Positions 18,586 through 27,901 of a DNA stretch of 44,570 nucleotides are shown here, in pieces (the first letter of the stretch is position 1; the number at the start of each line of letters is the position of its first letter). This stretch comes from Chitinophaga pinensis. GTDB taxonomy: Bacteria; Bacteroidota; Bacteroidia; NS11-12g; UBA9320. The DNA lies in contig CAMDGU010000021.1 of NCBI GenBank assembly GCA_945897885.1, positions 1 to 44,570 of the forward strand, read 5' to 3'. Under the pieces are notes generated by a model. The model worked only from the letters and a program-made list of their open reading frames with translations, was not told where the DNA came from and ran no database searches. The position numbers and the translations under genes were made by a program.

Positions 18586-19032
18586 ATGAACTTAAGTAAT
18601 TTAAAACCAGCGGCAGGATCAGTTCGCGATAGAAAACGTAAAGGTCGTGGAAATGGATCAGGCACAGGTGGAACATCCACACGTGGACATAAAGGTGCTG
18701 GATCTCGTTCCGGTCACTCTAAAAAAGTAGGTTTTGAAGGTGGTCAAATGCCACTGCAAAGACGTGTGCCTAAAGTTGGATTTAAAAATCCATTCAGAGT
18801 TGAATATACTAGTATGAACTTAGATAGGTTGCAAGAATTTGCAGAAAGTATGAACACAGATACTGTTAACCACGAAACCTTTTTGAAAGGAAGAATCGTT
18901 AGTAAAACGGAACGTGTTAAAATCTTAGGACGAGGTGAATTGACCTTGAAGTTAAATGTAACAGCTCACGCCTTTTCAGATACTGCAAAAGCTGCTATTG
19001 AAAAAGCTGGAGGCACAACTCAAACGATCTAA
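18586..19032 (+). CDS. rplO: 50S ribosomal protein L15
   Basis: 148-residue late-assembly large-subunit protein. Glycine-rich N-terminal stretch GRGNGSGTGGTSTRGHKGAG, then GGQMPLQRRVPKVGFKNPF. Two bases after rpmD, eight before secY. Confidence 0.97.
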   Translation: MNLSNLKPAAGSVRDRKRKGRGNGSGTGGTSTRGHKGAGSRSGHSKKVGFEGGQMPLQRRVPKVGFKNPFRVEYTSMNLDRLQEFAESMNTDTVNHETFLKGRIVSKTERVKILGRGELTLKLNVTAHAFSDTAKAAIEKAGGTTQTI

Positions 19033-19040
19033 TCCAACGG

Positions 19041-20408
19041 ATGAAAAAATTAATATCCACCCTTAAGAATATTTGGAGTATTGAGGAATTACGTTCTCGT
19101 ATTCTTCAAACTTTATTACTATTAGCTGTATACCGTATCGGAACATTCATTTATTTACCAGGTATAGATCCTGTTGTAATGAATGAAAAATATGGAACAT
19201 CAACTCAAGATGGACTTTTAGGACTTATTAATACATTTTCCGGAGGTGCATTTGATAGAGCTTCAATATTTGCGTTGGGTATTATGCCTTACATTTCAGC
19301 ATCTATTATAGTTCAATTGCTAACCTTTGCTTTACCATCGTTTCAAAGGATGTCTAAAGAGGGGGAAGATGGTAGACGTAAAATTAATCAGATTACAAGA
19401 TACCTTACAATAGCTGTTTCAGCTGTTCAAGCAATTGCATACATAGTTCAGTTAAAATCTTCAAAGGCAGATGCACTTTATGCTTTACAGCAAGGAGCAC
19501 CAATATCTGTTGCAACGTTTACATTCATAGCTATCGTTACACTGATAGCTGGTACCATGTTTACCATGTGGTTAGGTGAAAGAATAACGGATCGTGGTTT
19601 AGGCAATGGAATTTCCTTAATTATCATGGTTGGTATAATTTCTAGATTGCCATTTGCAATTTTAGGTGAATTGAATAGTAGGTTAGGTGGTGCAGGCGGA
19701 CCAATTATATTTTTAGTAGAATTAGTAATTTGGTTGGTTGTAATTTTAAGTGTAATTCTTCTTATCCAAGGGACTAGAAGAGTTCCTGTTCAATATGCAA
19801 AGCGGATTGTTGGGAATAAGCAATATGGAGGTGTTCGTCAGTATTTACCATTGAAAATAAATGGAGCTGGTGTTATGCCAATTATTTTTGCACAAGCACT
19901 AATGTTTATTCCTTCGACTTTAACTGGTTTATTATCTGATAAGGCTTCGGGAGCATCAAATTTCTTTGCAAAGTTTATGGATATAACTTCATTTGGATAT
20001 AATGCTTTATTTTTTACCTTAATAATTTTATTCACTTATTTCTATACTGCTATAACTTATAATCCTGTTCAAATATCTGAGGATTTAAAAAGAAATAGTG
20101 GATTTATACCCGGAATTAAGCCTGGTAAAAAGACAGCTGATTTTATTGATACAATAATTTCAAGAATTACTTTTCCAGGAGCTATATTTATTGGATTTGT
20201 AGCTATAATGCCTGCAATAGCAATTATATTTGGAGTGAATGACCAGTTTGCTCAGTTTTTTGGAGGAACATCTCTACTTATTATGGTTGGTGTGGTATTA
20301 GATACTTTAGCACAAATAGATACTCATCTATCCATGCGTAAGTATGATGGATTAATGAAATATGGTAGAATAAAAGGTAGAACAGCTACTGGAGGATCTA
20401 TCACATAA
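19041..20408 (+). CDS. secY: Protein translocase subunit SecY
   Basis: Central pore of the Sec translocon in the inner membrane, 455 residues with about ten hydrophobic segments. RILQTLLLLAVYRIGTFIYLPG, the plug-region GGAFDRASIFALGIMPYISAS and TYFYTAITYNPVQISEDLKR are diagnostic. It follows rplO by eight bases. No map (methionine aminopeptidase) gene follows; a 55-base gap with a promoter leads to infA. Confidence 0.98.
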   Translation: MKKLISTLKNIWSIEELRSRILQTLLLLAVYRIGTFIYLPGIDPVVMNEKYGTSTQDGLLGLINTFSGGAFDRASIFALGIMPYISASIIVQLLTFALPSFQRMSKEGEDGRRKINQITRYLTIAVSAVQAIAYIVQLKSSKADALYALQQGAPISVATFTFIAIVTLIAGTMFTMWLGERITDRGLGNGISLIIMVGIISRLPFAILGELNSRLGGAGGPIIFLVELVIWLVVILSVILLIQGTRRVPVQYAKRIVGNKQYGGVRQYLPLKINGAGVMPIIFAQALMFIPSTLTGLLSDKASGASNFFAKFMDITSFGYNALFFTLIILFTYFYTAITYNPVQISEDLKRNSGFIPGIKPGKKTADFIDTIISRITFPGAIFIGFVAIMPAIAIIFGVNDQFAQFFGGTSLLIMVGVVLDTLAQIDTHLSMRKYDGLMKYGRIKGRTATGGSIT

Positions 20409-20436
20409 TTTTGTGGAATTTTAATATTTTAATAAC

Positions 20437-20444
20437 TATATTTG
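20437..20444 (+). promoter_or_regulatory. Internal promoter before infA
   Basis: TATATTTG followed by CAG, an exact TAnnTTTG match in the 55-base secY-infA gap. A TTTTG lies about 23 bases upstream, slightly beyond ideal spacing. It probably supplies extra transcription to infA-rpmJ and the alpha section. Confidence 0.6.
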
Positions 20445-20463
20445 CAGCCCGTTAAAAAAAGAT

Positions 20464-20682
20464 ATGTCTAAGCAAGATTCGATAAAACAAGATGGCGTTA
20501 TAATCGAGGCCTTATCGAATGCCATGTTTAGAGTAGAGCTTAAAAACGGACATAAAATAATAGCAACAATTAGTGGTAAAATGAGAATGCATTACATTCG
20601 TATTTTACCTGGAGATAAGGTACAAGTAGAAATGTCACCTTATGATTTAACAAGAGGAAGAATCAGCTTTAGATACAAATAA
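20464..20682 (+). CDS. infA: Translation initiation factor IF-1
   Basis: 72-residue OB-fold factor that binds the A site during initiation. [20 protein letters not shown] and [20 protein letters not shown] are the conserved segments; length is standard. Probably has its own promoter just upstream. Confidence 0.98.
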   Translation: MSKQDSIKQDGVIIEALSNAMFRVELKNGHKIIATISGKMRMHYIRILPGDKVQVEMSPYDLTRGRISFRYK

Positions 20683-20687
20683 TAAAA

Positions 20688-20804
20688 ATGAAAGTAACAT
20701 CATCTGTAAAGAAAAGAAGTGTTGATTGCAAAATTGTAAAGCGCAAAGGCGTGGTTTACGTTGTAAATAAAAAGAACCCTAAATTCAAACAAAGACAAGG
20801 TTAA
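20688..20804 (+). CDS. rpmJ: 50S ribosomal protein L36, zinc-free form
   Basis: 38 codons, ATG 20688 to TAA 20804. [20 protein letters not shown] then [18 protein letters not shown]. Only one cysteine remains, so the CCCH zinc site of the classical form is absent, as in other zinc-free L36 proteins. Five bases after infA and three before rpsM. Confidence 0.95.
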   Translation: MKVTSSVKKRSVDCKIVKRKGVVYVVNKKNPKFKQRQG

Positions 20805-20807
20805 AAA

Positions 20808-21185
20808 ATGGCAAGGATTGCAGGTATAGATTTACCAAGAACTAAAGTAGGACCGATAGGATTATCATATATTTATGGTATAGGTCGTTTTAATGCAGTA
20901 ACTATTTTAAATAATGCTGGTGTAGATGTAAATAAGAAGGTGAATGAATGGAATGATGAAGATCTTACCGCAATTCGTCGAATTATTACTGAAGGTCATA
21001 AAGTTGAAGGAGAGTTGCGTTCGGAAGTACAAACCAACATTAAACGATTGATGGATATTGGTTGTTACAGAGGGTTACGACATAGAAAGGGTTTGCCGGT
21101 TAGAGGTCAATCTACAAAAAATAACGCTCGTACCCGTAAAGGTAAGCGTAAGACTGTGGCTAATAAAAAGAAAGTAACTAAATAA
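20808..21185 (+). CDS. rpsM: 30S ribosomal protein S13
   Basis: 125 residues; head protein bridging to the 50S subunit. [40 protein letters not shown] and [12 protein letters not shown] are diagnostic. Start of the alpha section. Confidence 0.98.
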   Translation: MARIAGIDLPRTKVGPIGLSYIYGIGRFNAVTILNNAGVDVNKKVNEWNDEDLTAIRRIITEGHKVEGELRSEVQTNIKRLMDIGCYRGLRHRKGLPVRGQSTKNNARTRKGKRKTVANKKKVTK

Positions 21186-21203
21186 AATAGTAAGCATAAT
21201 TAA

Positions 21204-21593
21204 ATGGCTACAGGTAAAAAAGTTGTTAAAAAAAGAAAAGTAATTATTGAGTCGTATGGTCAAGCCCATATTAAGGCATCTTTCAATAATATTATTATTT
21301 CAATAACCAATAACCAAGGACAAGTTATTTCTTGGTCGAGCGCTGGTAAGATGGGATTTAGAGGTTCTAAAAAGAACACGCCATATGCTGGTCAGGTTTC
21401 AAGTCAGGATTGCTGCAAAGTGGCTACCGATCTTGGAGTGAAAAAAGTGGATGTTTTTGTAAAAGGGCCAGGAGCTGGTCGTGAGTCTGCTATCAGAACA
21501 TTACAAGCTGCGGGATTAGAAGTTATGTCAATAAAGGATATAACGCCTATGCCTCATAACGGTTGTCGTCCACCTAAAAGAAGAAGAGTTTAA
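21204..21593 (+). CDS. rpsK: 30S ribosomal protein S11
   Basis: 129 residues; platform protein near the E site and the Shine-Dalgarno cleft. [40 protein letters not shown] and the [13 protein letters not shown] tail are family hallmarks. Confidence 0.98.
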   Translation: MATGKKVVKKRKVIIESYGQAHIKASFNNIIISITNNQGQVISWSSAGKMGFRGSKKNTPYAGQVSSQDCCKVATDLGVKKVDVFVKGPGAGRESAIRTLQAAGLEVMSIKDITPMPHNGCRPPKRRRV

Positions 21594-21594
21594 T

Positions 21595-21640
21595 CATTTT
21601 AGATTTTAGAATTACGATTTTAGATTTAAAATTTTACAAG
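21595..21640. repeat. AT-rich repeated spacer between rpsK and rpsD
   Basis: The unit GATTTTAGA/ATTTTAGATTT recurs two to three times in 46 bases, separated by ATTACG. It makes the rpsK-rpsD gap (58 bases) the longest in the alpha section. No promoter match or hairpin is seen in it. Confidence 0.55.
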
Positions 21641-21651
21641 AATAATAAGAA

Positions 21652-22254
21652 ATGGCAAGATATACAGGACCAAAGTCCAAAATAGCCCGACGTTTTAAAG
21701 AGCCAATATTTGGCCCTGATAAAGCTTTGGATAAAAAGAATTATAAGCCCGGAATGCACGGAAATTCCCGTCGTCGTACTAAGCAATCTGAATATGCAAT
21801 TCAGCTTGGTGAAAAACAGAAAGCAAAATATACTTATGGTGTATTAGAGCGTCAGTTTGCCAACTTGTTTGATAAGGCGGCCCGTAAGCACGGTATTACA
21901 GGAGAAAACTTACTAAAGTTTTTGGAAGCACGCTTAGATAATACTTGTTTCCGTTTAGGTTTATCTCCTACAAGAGATGGAGCTCGTCAATTGGTATCTC
22001 ACAAGCATATTTTGGTAAATGGAAGTTTATTAAACATTCCTTCTTACCTTCTGAAACCGGGTGATGTCATAACAGTAAGAGAGCAGTCAAAGTCGTTAGA
22101 AAATATTAACAATTCTTTGGCACGCAGAAAAGCTTACAATTGGTTGCAATGGGATGGTACTAATTACCAAGGAACTTTTTTAGCTTTCCCTGAACGTGAG
22201 GATATTCCAGAAAAAATAAAAGAACAACTAATTGTTGAACTTTACTCTAAATAA
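21652..22254 (+). CDS. rpsD: 30S ribosomal protein S4, zinc-free form
   Basis: 200 residues; primary 16S rRNA binder. [40 protein letters not shown] and the S4 RNA-binding domain with [20 protein letters not shown] are clear. N-terminal zinc cysteines are missing. It is separated from rpsK by the repeated spacer. Confidence 0.98.
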   Translation: MARYTGPKSKIARRFKEPIFGPDKALDKKNYKPGMHGNSRRRTKQSEYAIQLGEKQKAKYTYGVLERQFANLFDKAARKHGITGENLLKFLEARLDNTCFRLGLSPTRDGARQLVSHKHILVNGSLLNIPSYLLKPGDVITVREQSKSLENINNSLARRKAYNWLQWDGTNYQGTFLAFPEREDIPEKIKEQLIVELYSK

Positions 22255-22279
22255 TAATTAAGCAAACTAAAAAATAAAT

Positions 22280-23272
22280 ATGTCAATATTAGCATTTCAA
22301 AGACCAGATAAGGTTATAATGCATAAAGAAACAGACTTTTATGGTTTGTTTGAGTTTCGTCCTTTAGAAAAAGGATACGGTGTAACTATTGGAAATTCAC
22401 TAAGAAGAATCCTTTTATCATCTTTAGAAGGCTTTGCAATTACTTCTATAAAAATGCCTGGTGTTGATCATGAGTTCAGCAGTATAAAGGGGGTGGTAGA
22501 AGATGTTACAGAAATCATTCTTAACTTAAAGCAAGTTCGTTTTAAAAAGATTGGTGGTGTAGCTAATTCTGAAAAAGTATATATTAACTTGAAAGGACAG
22601 GAGCAATTTACCGCCGGTGATATCAGTCGTTTCTCTTCCATGTTTGAAATACTTAATCCTGATTTGGTTATTTGTAACATGGAGCAGTTTGTTAACTTTG
22701 AATTGGAAATGGTAATTGATAAAGGTCGTGGCTATGTTCCTGCAGAAGAAAACCTCCCAAGTGATGCTGCCATAGGATTAATTCCTGTAGATTCAATTTA
22801 TACACCTGTAAAAAATGTAAAGTTCAGTGTTGAAGATTATCGTGTAGAAGGAAGAACAGATTACGAAAAATTAATGATCGAGATTAGAACCGACGGTTCA
22901 ATCAATCCTGAAAATGCACTAAAAGAAGCGGCAAAAATATTAATTCAACATTATTTGTTGTTCTCTGATGATAATATGTTGTTAGATACTCAGGTAAAAT
23001 CGAAAGCTCAAGAAGTAGATGAAAATTTACTTCAAATGCGTAAGATTTTAAAAACACCTCTATCTGATTTAGACTTATCAGTAAGAGCCTATAATTGTTT
23101 AAAGGCAGCAGAAATTAGAACACTTGGTGAATTGGTAAGTTTCCATATCGAAGATTTATTAAAATTTAGAAACTTTGGTAAAAAATCATTAACTGAATTG
23201 GAGGAATTTGTTCGTGAAAAAGGATTAAACTTTGGAATGGACGTAGCAAAATATAACCTAAACGAAGACTAA
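22280..23272 (+). CDS. rpoA: DNA-directed RNA polymerase subunit alpha
   Basis: 330 residues. N-terminal assembly domain (about 1-230; [30 protein letters not shown]) and C-terminal domain (about 255-320; [34 protein letters not shown]) that contacts activators and upstream DNA. Full length and intact; seven bases before rplQ. Confidence 0.98.
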   Translation: MSILAFQRPDKVIMHKETDFYGLFEFRPLEKGYGVTIGNSLRRILLSSLEGFAITSIKMPGVDHEFSSIKGVVEDVTEIILNLKQVRFKKIGGVANSEKVYINLKGQEQFTAGDISRFSSMFEILNPDLVICNMEQFVNFELEMVIDKGRGYVPAEENLPSDAAIGLIPVDSIYTPVKNVKFSVEDYRVEGRTDYEKLMIEIRTDGSINPENALKEAAKILIQHYLLFSDDNMLLDTQVKSKAQEVDENLLQMRKILKTPLSDLDLSVRAYNCLKAAEIRTLGELVSFHIEDLLKFRNFGKKSLTELEEFVREKGLNFGMDVAKYNLNED

Positions 23273-23279
23273 ATAAGAG

Positions 23280-23840
23280 ATGAGACACGGAAATAAAATA
23301 AATCATTTAGGCAGAACTACAAGTCACCGTCATGCCATGCTTTCAAATATGGCTACCTCGCTAATTATTAGTAAACGCATTATTACAACTCTTGCCAAAG
23401 CTAAAGAATTGCGTAAGTATATTGAACCATTGGTAACTAAAGCTAAAGACGATAGTACTCATTCACGGAGGATTGTATTTAGTTATTTGCAAAATAAGGA
23501 TTCTGTAAAAGAATTATTTGGTAATGTAGCCACAAAAGTAGCTGATAGACCAGGAGGATATACTAGAATTCTAAAAACTGGTAACCGATTGGGAGATAAT
23601 GCAGAAATGTGTATGATGGAGTTTGTTGACTTTAACGAAATACTAGGTGGAGGAAAATTGGTGGCTAACGAAACGGCTACTGCCAAACGTACTCGTCGTG
23701 GAAGTTCAAAAAAAGAAACTACATTCGAGGCACCAGTTGCTAAAACCAAAAAGGTCGTTGTTGAAACTCCTGAAGTTGTTCAAGATGTTGAAGTAATTGA
23801 ATCTGCAGAAGAATCTACTCCTGAAACTGAAGAAAAATAG
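23280..23840 (+). CDS. rplQ: 50S ribosomal protein L17 with acidic tail
   Basis: The first 115 residues or so are a normal L17 ([60 protein letters not shown]). Residues about 140-186 form a low-complexity tail, first basic ([13 protein letters not shown]) and then acidic (Glu/Val/Thr/Pro). Total 186 against 127 in E. coli. Last gene of the block, followed by a terminator. Confidence 0.97.
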   Translation: MRHGNKINHLGRTTSHRHAMLSNMATSLIISKRIITTLAKAKELRKYIEPLVTKAKDDSTHSRRIVFSYLQNKDSVKELFGNVATKVADRPGGYTRILKTGNRLGDNAEMCMMEFVDFNEILGGGKLVANETATAKRTRRGSSKKETTFEAPVAKTKKVVVETPEVVQDVEVIESAEESTPETEEK

Positions 23841-23867
23841 AAATAAGTTTTCTTATACGATATTATT

Positions 23868-23892
23868 AAAAGAGGCCTCGGCCTCTTTTTTT
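23868..23892 (+). terminator. Rho-independent terminator of the ribosomal block
   Basis: Perfect inverted repeat AAAAGAGGCC / GGCCTCTTTT with two bases between the arms (a CTCG tetraloop on an 8-pair stem), followed by further T residues. It lies 27 bases after the rplQ stop. Confidence 0.9.
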
Positions 23893-23908
23893 ATGTTAAA
23901 TTATTCGA

Positions 23909-23941
23909 TTTGTAATAATACCTTTATAACCATTAATTTTG
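23909..23941 (+). promoter_or_regulatory. hppD promoter
   Basis: TTTG at 23909-23912, a 21-base spacer, TAATTTTG at 23934-23941. This fits TTTG-N17-21-TAnnTTTG and leaves 10 bases before the ATG at 23952. Confidence 0.7.
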
Positions 23942-23951
23942 CAAACTAATT

Positions 23952-25076
23952 ATGCAAACAACAAGTCAATTACAATCACAAGCTAGCACTGATTTTTTAC
24001 CTTTAAAAGGAACTGATTTTATTGAGTTTTATGTAGGCAATGCCAAGCAGGCTGCCCACTTTTATAAAACTGCCTTTGGTTTTCAAAGTTTGGCTTATGC
24101 CGGACCGGAAACCGGAGTAAAAGACAGAGCGTCGTATGTATTAATTCAAGGAAAGATGCGCATAATGCTAACTACACCTCTTAAATCCGGAGACCCTATA
24201 AATGACCATATTAAGAAGCATGGTGATGGCGTTCACTCTCTAGCTTTATGGGTGGATAACGCTTATGATGCTTTTGAGCAAACTGTAAAACGTGGGGCGA
24301 AAGTTTATATGGAACCTCAAACACTAAAAGACGAAAACGGAGAAATTAAAATGTCTGGTATTCATACTTACGGGGATACTGTTCATTTATTTGTGGAACG
24401 TAAAAATTACAATGGATCGTTCATGCCGGGTTTTGTTAAATGGGAATCAACCTATAATCCAACAGAGGTAGGCCTTTTATATGTGGATCATTGCGTTGGT
24501 AATGTTGACTGGAACCAAATGAATCCATGGGTAAAATTTTATGAAGATGTAATGGGTTTTAAAAATATTTTATCATTTGATGATAACGATATTTCTACAG
24601 AATATTCGGCCCTTATGAGTAAAGTAATGAGTAACGGAAATGGTTACGTTAAATTTCCAATAAATGAGCCGGCTGAGGGTAAAAGAAAATCACAGGTAGA
24701 AGAGTATTTGGATTTTTACGAAGGAGAAGGAGTTCAACATATAGCTGTAGCTACCATTGATATTGTAGATACTGTAACTAAATTAATGAGCAGGGGAGTT
24801 GAGTTTTTGACTATTCCTACTAGCTATTATGATGAATTGATAGACCGAGTAGGTAAAATTGATGAGGATATTGAGCCACTTAAAAAATTAGGAATTTTGG
24901 TAGATAGAGATGATGAAGGCTATTTATTACAAATATTTACCAAACCAGTAGAAGATCGTCCAACTTTGTTTTTTGAAATAATACAAAGAAAAGGAGCCAA
25001 ATCTTTTGGTAAGGGAAATTTTAAAGCATTGTTTGAATCTATAGAATTGGAGCAAGCTAAGCGAGGAAATTTATAA
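23952..25076 (+). CDS. hppD: 4-hydroxyphenylpyruvate dioxygenase
   Basis: Non-heme iron dioxygenase converting 4-hydroxyphenylpyruvate to homogentisate in tyrosine breakdown. 374 residues, two vicinal-oxygen-chelate domains. The iron ligands expected for the family are visible: His180 (LYVDHCVGNV), His263 (GVQHIAVAT) and Glu342 (LFFEIIQR); the C-terminal GKGNFKALFESIELEQAKRG is typical. A homogentisate dioxygenase gene would often lie next to it but does not here; a mutarotase-like gene follows after four bases. Confidence 0.96.
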   Translation: MQTTSQLQSQASTDFLPLKGTDFIEFYVGNAKQAAHFYKTAFGFQSLAYAGPETGVKDRASYVLIQGKMRIMLTTPLKSGDPINDHIKKHGDGVHSLALWVDNAYDAFEQTVKRGAKVYMEPQTLKDENGEIKMSGIHTYGDTVHLFVERKNYNGSFMPGFVKWESTYNPTEVGLLYVDHCVGNVDWNQMNPWVKFYEDVMGFKNILSFDDNDISTEYSALMSKVMSNGNGYVKFPINEPAEGKRKSQVEEYLDFYEGEGVQHIAVATIDIVDTVTKLMSRGVEFLTIPTSYYDELIDRVGKIDEDIEPLKKLGILVDRDDEGYLLQIFTKPVEDRPTLFFEIIQRKGAKSFGKGNFKALFESIELEQAKRGNL

Positions 25077-25080
25077 CGAT

Positions 25081-25944
25081 TTGAATCAAACTATCGTTTT
25101 AACATCGGGGGAGTATTGTGCCTCAATACTGTCTTTTGGTGCTGAGTTATGCAGCCTAAAACATTTACCTTCGAACTCAGAATTTATGTGGCAAGCCGAA
25201 AAGTCGGTTTGGCCAAGGCATGCCCCTGTTTTATTTCCATTTGTTGGCAGACTCAAAAATTTTGAATACCGTTACAACGGTCAATCTTATTCCATAGAAC
25301 AACATGGTTTTGCTAGGGATATGCAATTTGAAATTGTAGAACAAAATACCAATAGTGTTATCTTAGAACTTTCGGAGAATGCTCACACTCTTCAGCGCTA
25401 TCCTTTTTTATTTAAATTTAGAATCCATTATCAATTGGACAATAATTGTCTTAAAATGGCTTTTGAGGTTAATAATAATGGGACAGGTGATTTACCGGTA
25501 TCCTTCGGTGGTCATCCGGCTTTCAGCATTTTAGAACCAAATGATGCCATACTTATTTTTGAGAAGGATGCAAATCCACTTTCTTATTTGTTGGAAGAAA
25601 ATTTTGTTTCAACCAGAACGAAATCTGTTACTGATGGCAAAGGGCAAATAAATGTAAATGAAGATACATTTGCTAAAGATGCTTTAATTTTCAAGTATTT
25701 AGAATCATCTTGGGTCAAAATGGCATCAAAGTCAACCGGAAAATATGTAAAAGTATCTTTAGAAAACTGGCCTTTTTTAGGAATTTGGGCTAAGCCAGCA
25801 GCAAATTTTATTTGTATTGAACCTTGGCAAGGAATTGCCGATTCAATTGATTTTGAAGGGGAAGTAAATCATAAGGAAGGTATTATTATGCTTTCTTCTT
25901 ATACAAGTATTATAAAATCCTTTTCAATAGAAGTTGGTATTTAG
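25081..25944 (+). CDS. LacX-like aldose 1-epimerase family protein
   Basis: 287-residue protein of the galactose-mutarotase superfamily. ILSFGAELCSLKH, the PRHAPVLFPFVGRLKNFEY segment, EQHGFARDMQFEI and FGGHPAFSI match LacX/YihR-like members; the substrate sugar cannot be read off. The start is TTG at 25081, four bases after hppD, with no ATG nearby that keeps the conserved N-terminus. Its stop overlaps the stop of the converging remnant at 25941. Probably co-transcribed with hppD although the functions are not obviously related. Confidence 0.8.
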   Translation: MNQTIVLTSGEYCASILSFGAELCSLKHLPSNSEFMWQAEKSVWPRHAPVLFPFVGRLKNFEYRYNGQSYSIEQHGFARDMQFEIVEQNTNSVILELSENAHTLQRYPFLFKFRIHYQLDNNCLKMAFEVNNNGTGDLPVSFGGHPAFSILEPNDAILIFEKDANPLSYLLEENFVSTRTKSVTDGKGQINVNEDTFAKDALIFKYLESSWVKMASKSTGKYVKVSLENWPFLGIWAKPAANFICIEPWQGIADSIDFEGEVNHKEGIIMLSSYTSIIKSFSIEVGI

Positions 25945-26573
25945 TGCACCAAAAACTTCTGAAAATTACCTTTTGTTGAGCGTATAAAGTACATTCTTCT
26001 TGGCCATTGTGAAATAGATTGAATAGTTTTACCAATAGGGTTTAATTCTACATCCTTGACTTCCTGGCCAATCATATTGTAAACTTTAACATTTTGAAAA
26101 ACATTGATTTTATTTTCAATGGTTACCATAGATGTCCCAAGTGAGACGCCCGATTTTTTTCTAAAGAAATTTTTTCCATCATAATAAATTAACGAGTCGG
26201 AATGTGTTCGGGTAAATAGCCATTTATTTCCAAGATAAGTAACACTGGAAATAGGTTATTCTTTTCTAGGAGCTTTAAGGATGGTTTCCCATCTTACAGG
26301 AAAAATACATCTTACAATTAAATCATAATCAGGAATATCAAACACAATAATGCTTGTGTCATTATTAGTGGCTGCAGGCATATTGGCTATATTAAAGGTT
26401 TTTAAATTGGAGGTTATATCAATTCTTTCCCATTATTGTGAATTGTAAGATGCAATATTTGAAACTTGATAAAGTTTTTTATTCCAATTTACTATAGAAT
26501 CAAAATTTCCAAAAACAACCAATTTTCCATTAATGATTTTCATATCGGTCATTAAAATATTTCCACCTTTCAA
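25941..26573 (-). pseudogene. C-terminal remnant of a type IX-secreted protein, two internal stops
   Basis: One frame runs 211 codons with TAA at 26435-26433 and at 26258-26256 and no frameshift. The front part (KIINGKLVVFGNF) resembles the NGKL-GGNF repeats of secreted Bacteroidota proteins. The last 60 codons match a type IX secretion C-terminal sorting domain (VKVYNMIGQEVKDVEL, then RRMYFIRSTKGNFQKFLVH). No signal peptide or N-terminal part exists; the frame begins at the sigma-factor stop (ATTGA overlap), so the 5' end has been lost. Neighbours on both sides are close. I call it a decaying fragment. Confidence 0.8.
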
Positions 26574-27121
26574 TTTAGTTGATCCAAATCTGCTAAGCTC
26601 TGATACTTTGTTATTTGAAATACTTTTTTTGCTCGGCTTAATTGCACTCGTGATGCTTCCTCACTAATCCCTAGTTGTGCAGCTATTTCTTTGTGACTCA
26701 TTTCTTCTATTATAAAAAGGTTGATAATTACCTGTTGATTTACCGGTAATGTTTTTAATAGTTTCATTGCCGTTTCTGCCTCAAGGCTTATCTCTGCCGG
26801 TATATCGGTATATACTATTTCTTGATCATAATCGGAGATATGGCTTAAAAATAATGTCTTTTTTCGTTTCCTTAAAAAATCTAAAGCTGTGTTAATTCCT
26901 ATTCGTGATATCCAAGTTTTTAAACTACTTTCAAATTTAAAATTAGCTAAATTTTTAAAAACTTTTATCAGGCAATCATGAAATATTTCCTCGGCATCTT
27001 CTCTGTTTCCGGATTAGCGCATACACAAGCCCATAATTTGAGGGCCGTATTTTTCATACAACTCCCGGTGGGCTTGTGATTCACCTTTTGCACAGGCTTT
27101 TATAAGAGATTTTTCGTCCAA
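26570..27121 (-). pseudogene. ECF-type RNA polymerase sigma factor broken by an internal stop
   Basis: The frame from TTG 27121 (LDEKSLIKACAKGESQAHRE) to TGA 26570 gives 183 codons with a single TAA at codon 36 (27016-27014), where family members have tyrosine in YGPQIMGLCMR(Y). After it the sigma-70 region 2 (NREDAEEIFHDCLIKVFKN, SLKTWISRIGINTALDFLRK) and region 4 (LPVNQQVIINLFIIEEMSHK, GISEEASRVQLSRAKK) are intact. Region 4 alone remains open from an ATG at 26767 (65 residues). A TATATTTG -7 element lies upstream. The stop is either a recent nonsense mutation or a base error. Confidence 0.85.
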
Positions 27122-27182
27122 AGGCTTTCTTTAATAGTGTTATAGACGCAGGTTTTTTTCAATTTGTTATAATCTTTCGTGC

Positions 27183-27190
27183 CAAATATA
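27183..27190 (-). promoter_or_regulatory. Probable -7 element for the sigma-factor gene
   Basis: The minus strand reads TATATTTG, exact for TAnnTTTG, about 62 bases before the TTG start. No clear TTTG at -33. The intergenic stretch 27122-27304 is shared with the divergent Crp/Fnr gene; nothing else is seen in it. Confidence 0.45.
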
Positions 27191-27274
27191 GCATAACCTT
27201 TTGATAAAAATTGGAGTCAGAAATTGTGATACATATATTAGAATTTCAAGGAGCTTTTAGAATTTGAAAACAAA

Positions 27275-27282
27275 TACCTTTG
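27275..27282 (+). promoter_or_regulatory. Probable -7 element for the Crp/Fnr gene
   Basis: TACCTTTG matches TAnnTTTG and ends 22 bases before the ATG at 27305. The -33 region has only a weak TTTTAG. Confidence 0.45.
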
Positions 27283-27304
27283 ACTTCTAATTTATAGAAC
27301 AAAG

Positions 27305-27879
27305 ATGTTTGAATTTTTCTTCGAAACCATTACAAAAACAATAGAGTTATCGGAATCTGATAAACGGGTTTTGAGAAATAACTATTTGGTAAAGAAGTTA
27401 AAAAAGCGCCAGTTTTTTTACAGGAAGGCGATGTGTGTAAGTATGCAGGATTTATAACCAAAGGTTGTTTAAAAACTTATTCCATTGATAAAAACGGCGA
27501 CGAGCATGTTTTTCAAATAGCCATTGAAGGTTGGTGGGTGAGTGATATGTATAGCCATTTAACTGGCGAACCGGCCACATTTACAATTGAGGCTTTAGAA
27601 GAGTGTGAATTATTGATTTTAGATTTAGAAGCCCGTGAAACAATTTTTAAGCAAATTCCCAATTATGAAAGGTTTCATCGTATTCTTTTGGAACGAAATT
27701 ATTTAGCCACCCAACGCCGTGTTAATTCCATGTTATCAAGTTCAGCTGAGGAGCGTTATTTGGCTTTTATTAATAAATATCCTCAAATAGTGCAGCGGGT
27801 GCCGCAACTTGTTATTGCCTCTTACCTGGGTATTGCTCCTGAAAGCCTGAGCAGAATTAGAAAACATTTGTCGAAATAG
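27305..27879 (+). pseudogene. Crp/Fnr-family regulator with a one-base frameshift
   Basis: From ATG 27305 the frame reads MFEFFFETITKTIELSESDK to KKLKKRQFF and then goes out of frame at a run of seven T (27413-27419). With eight T it would continue QFFLQEGDVCKYAGF, the normal family sequence. The rest is open to 27879: cyclic-nucleotide-binding fold with GWWVSDMYSHLTGEPATFTI, then a C-terminal helix-turn-helix (VIASYLGIAPESLSRIRKHL). A shorter frame from GTG 27433 (148 residues) lacks the first strands of the sensor domain. Such regulators often precede YceI genes in this phylum, so it likely controlled the downstream genes. Real mutation or homopolymer read error cannot be separated here. 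Confidence 0.82.
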
Positions 27880-27901
27880 GAGTTTTTTGGTACTTTACAA
27901 A

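Noticed and set aside
25081-25944. Functional link of the mutarotase-like gene to tyrosine breakdown
   Set aside because: Only proximity to hppD supports it; the protein has clear sugar-epimerase features and no known role in the pathway.
25941-27121. Stop-codon reassignment (TAA read as sense)
   Set aside because: Three internal TAA codons are confined to two neighbouring genes, while many intact genes here end in TAA. Decay or sequence error is simpler.
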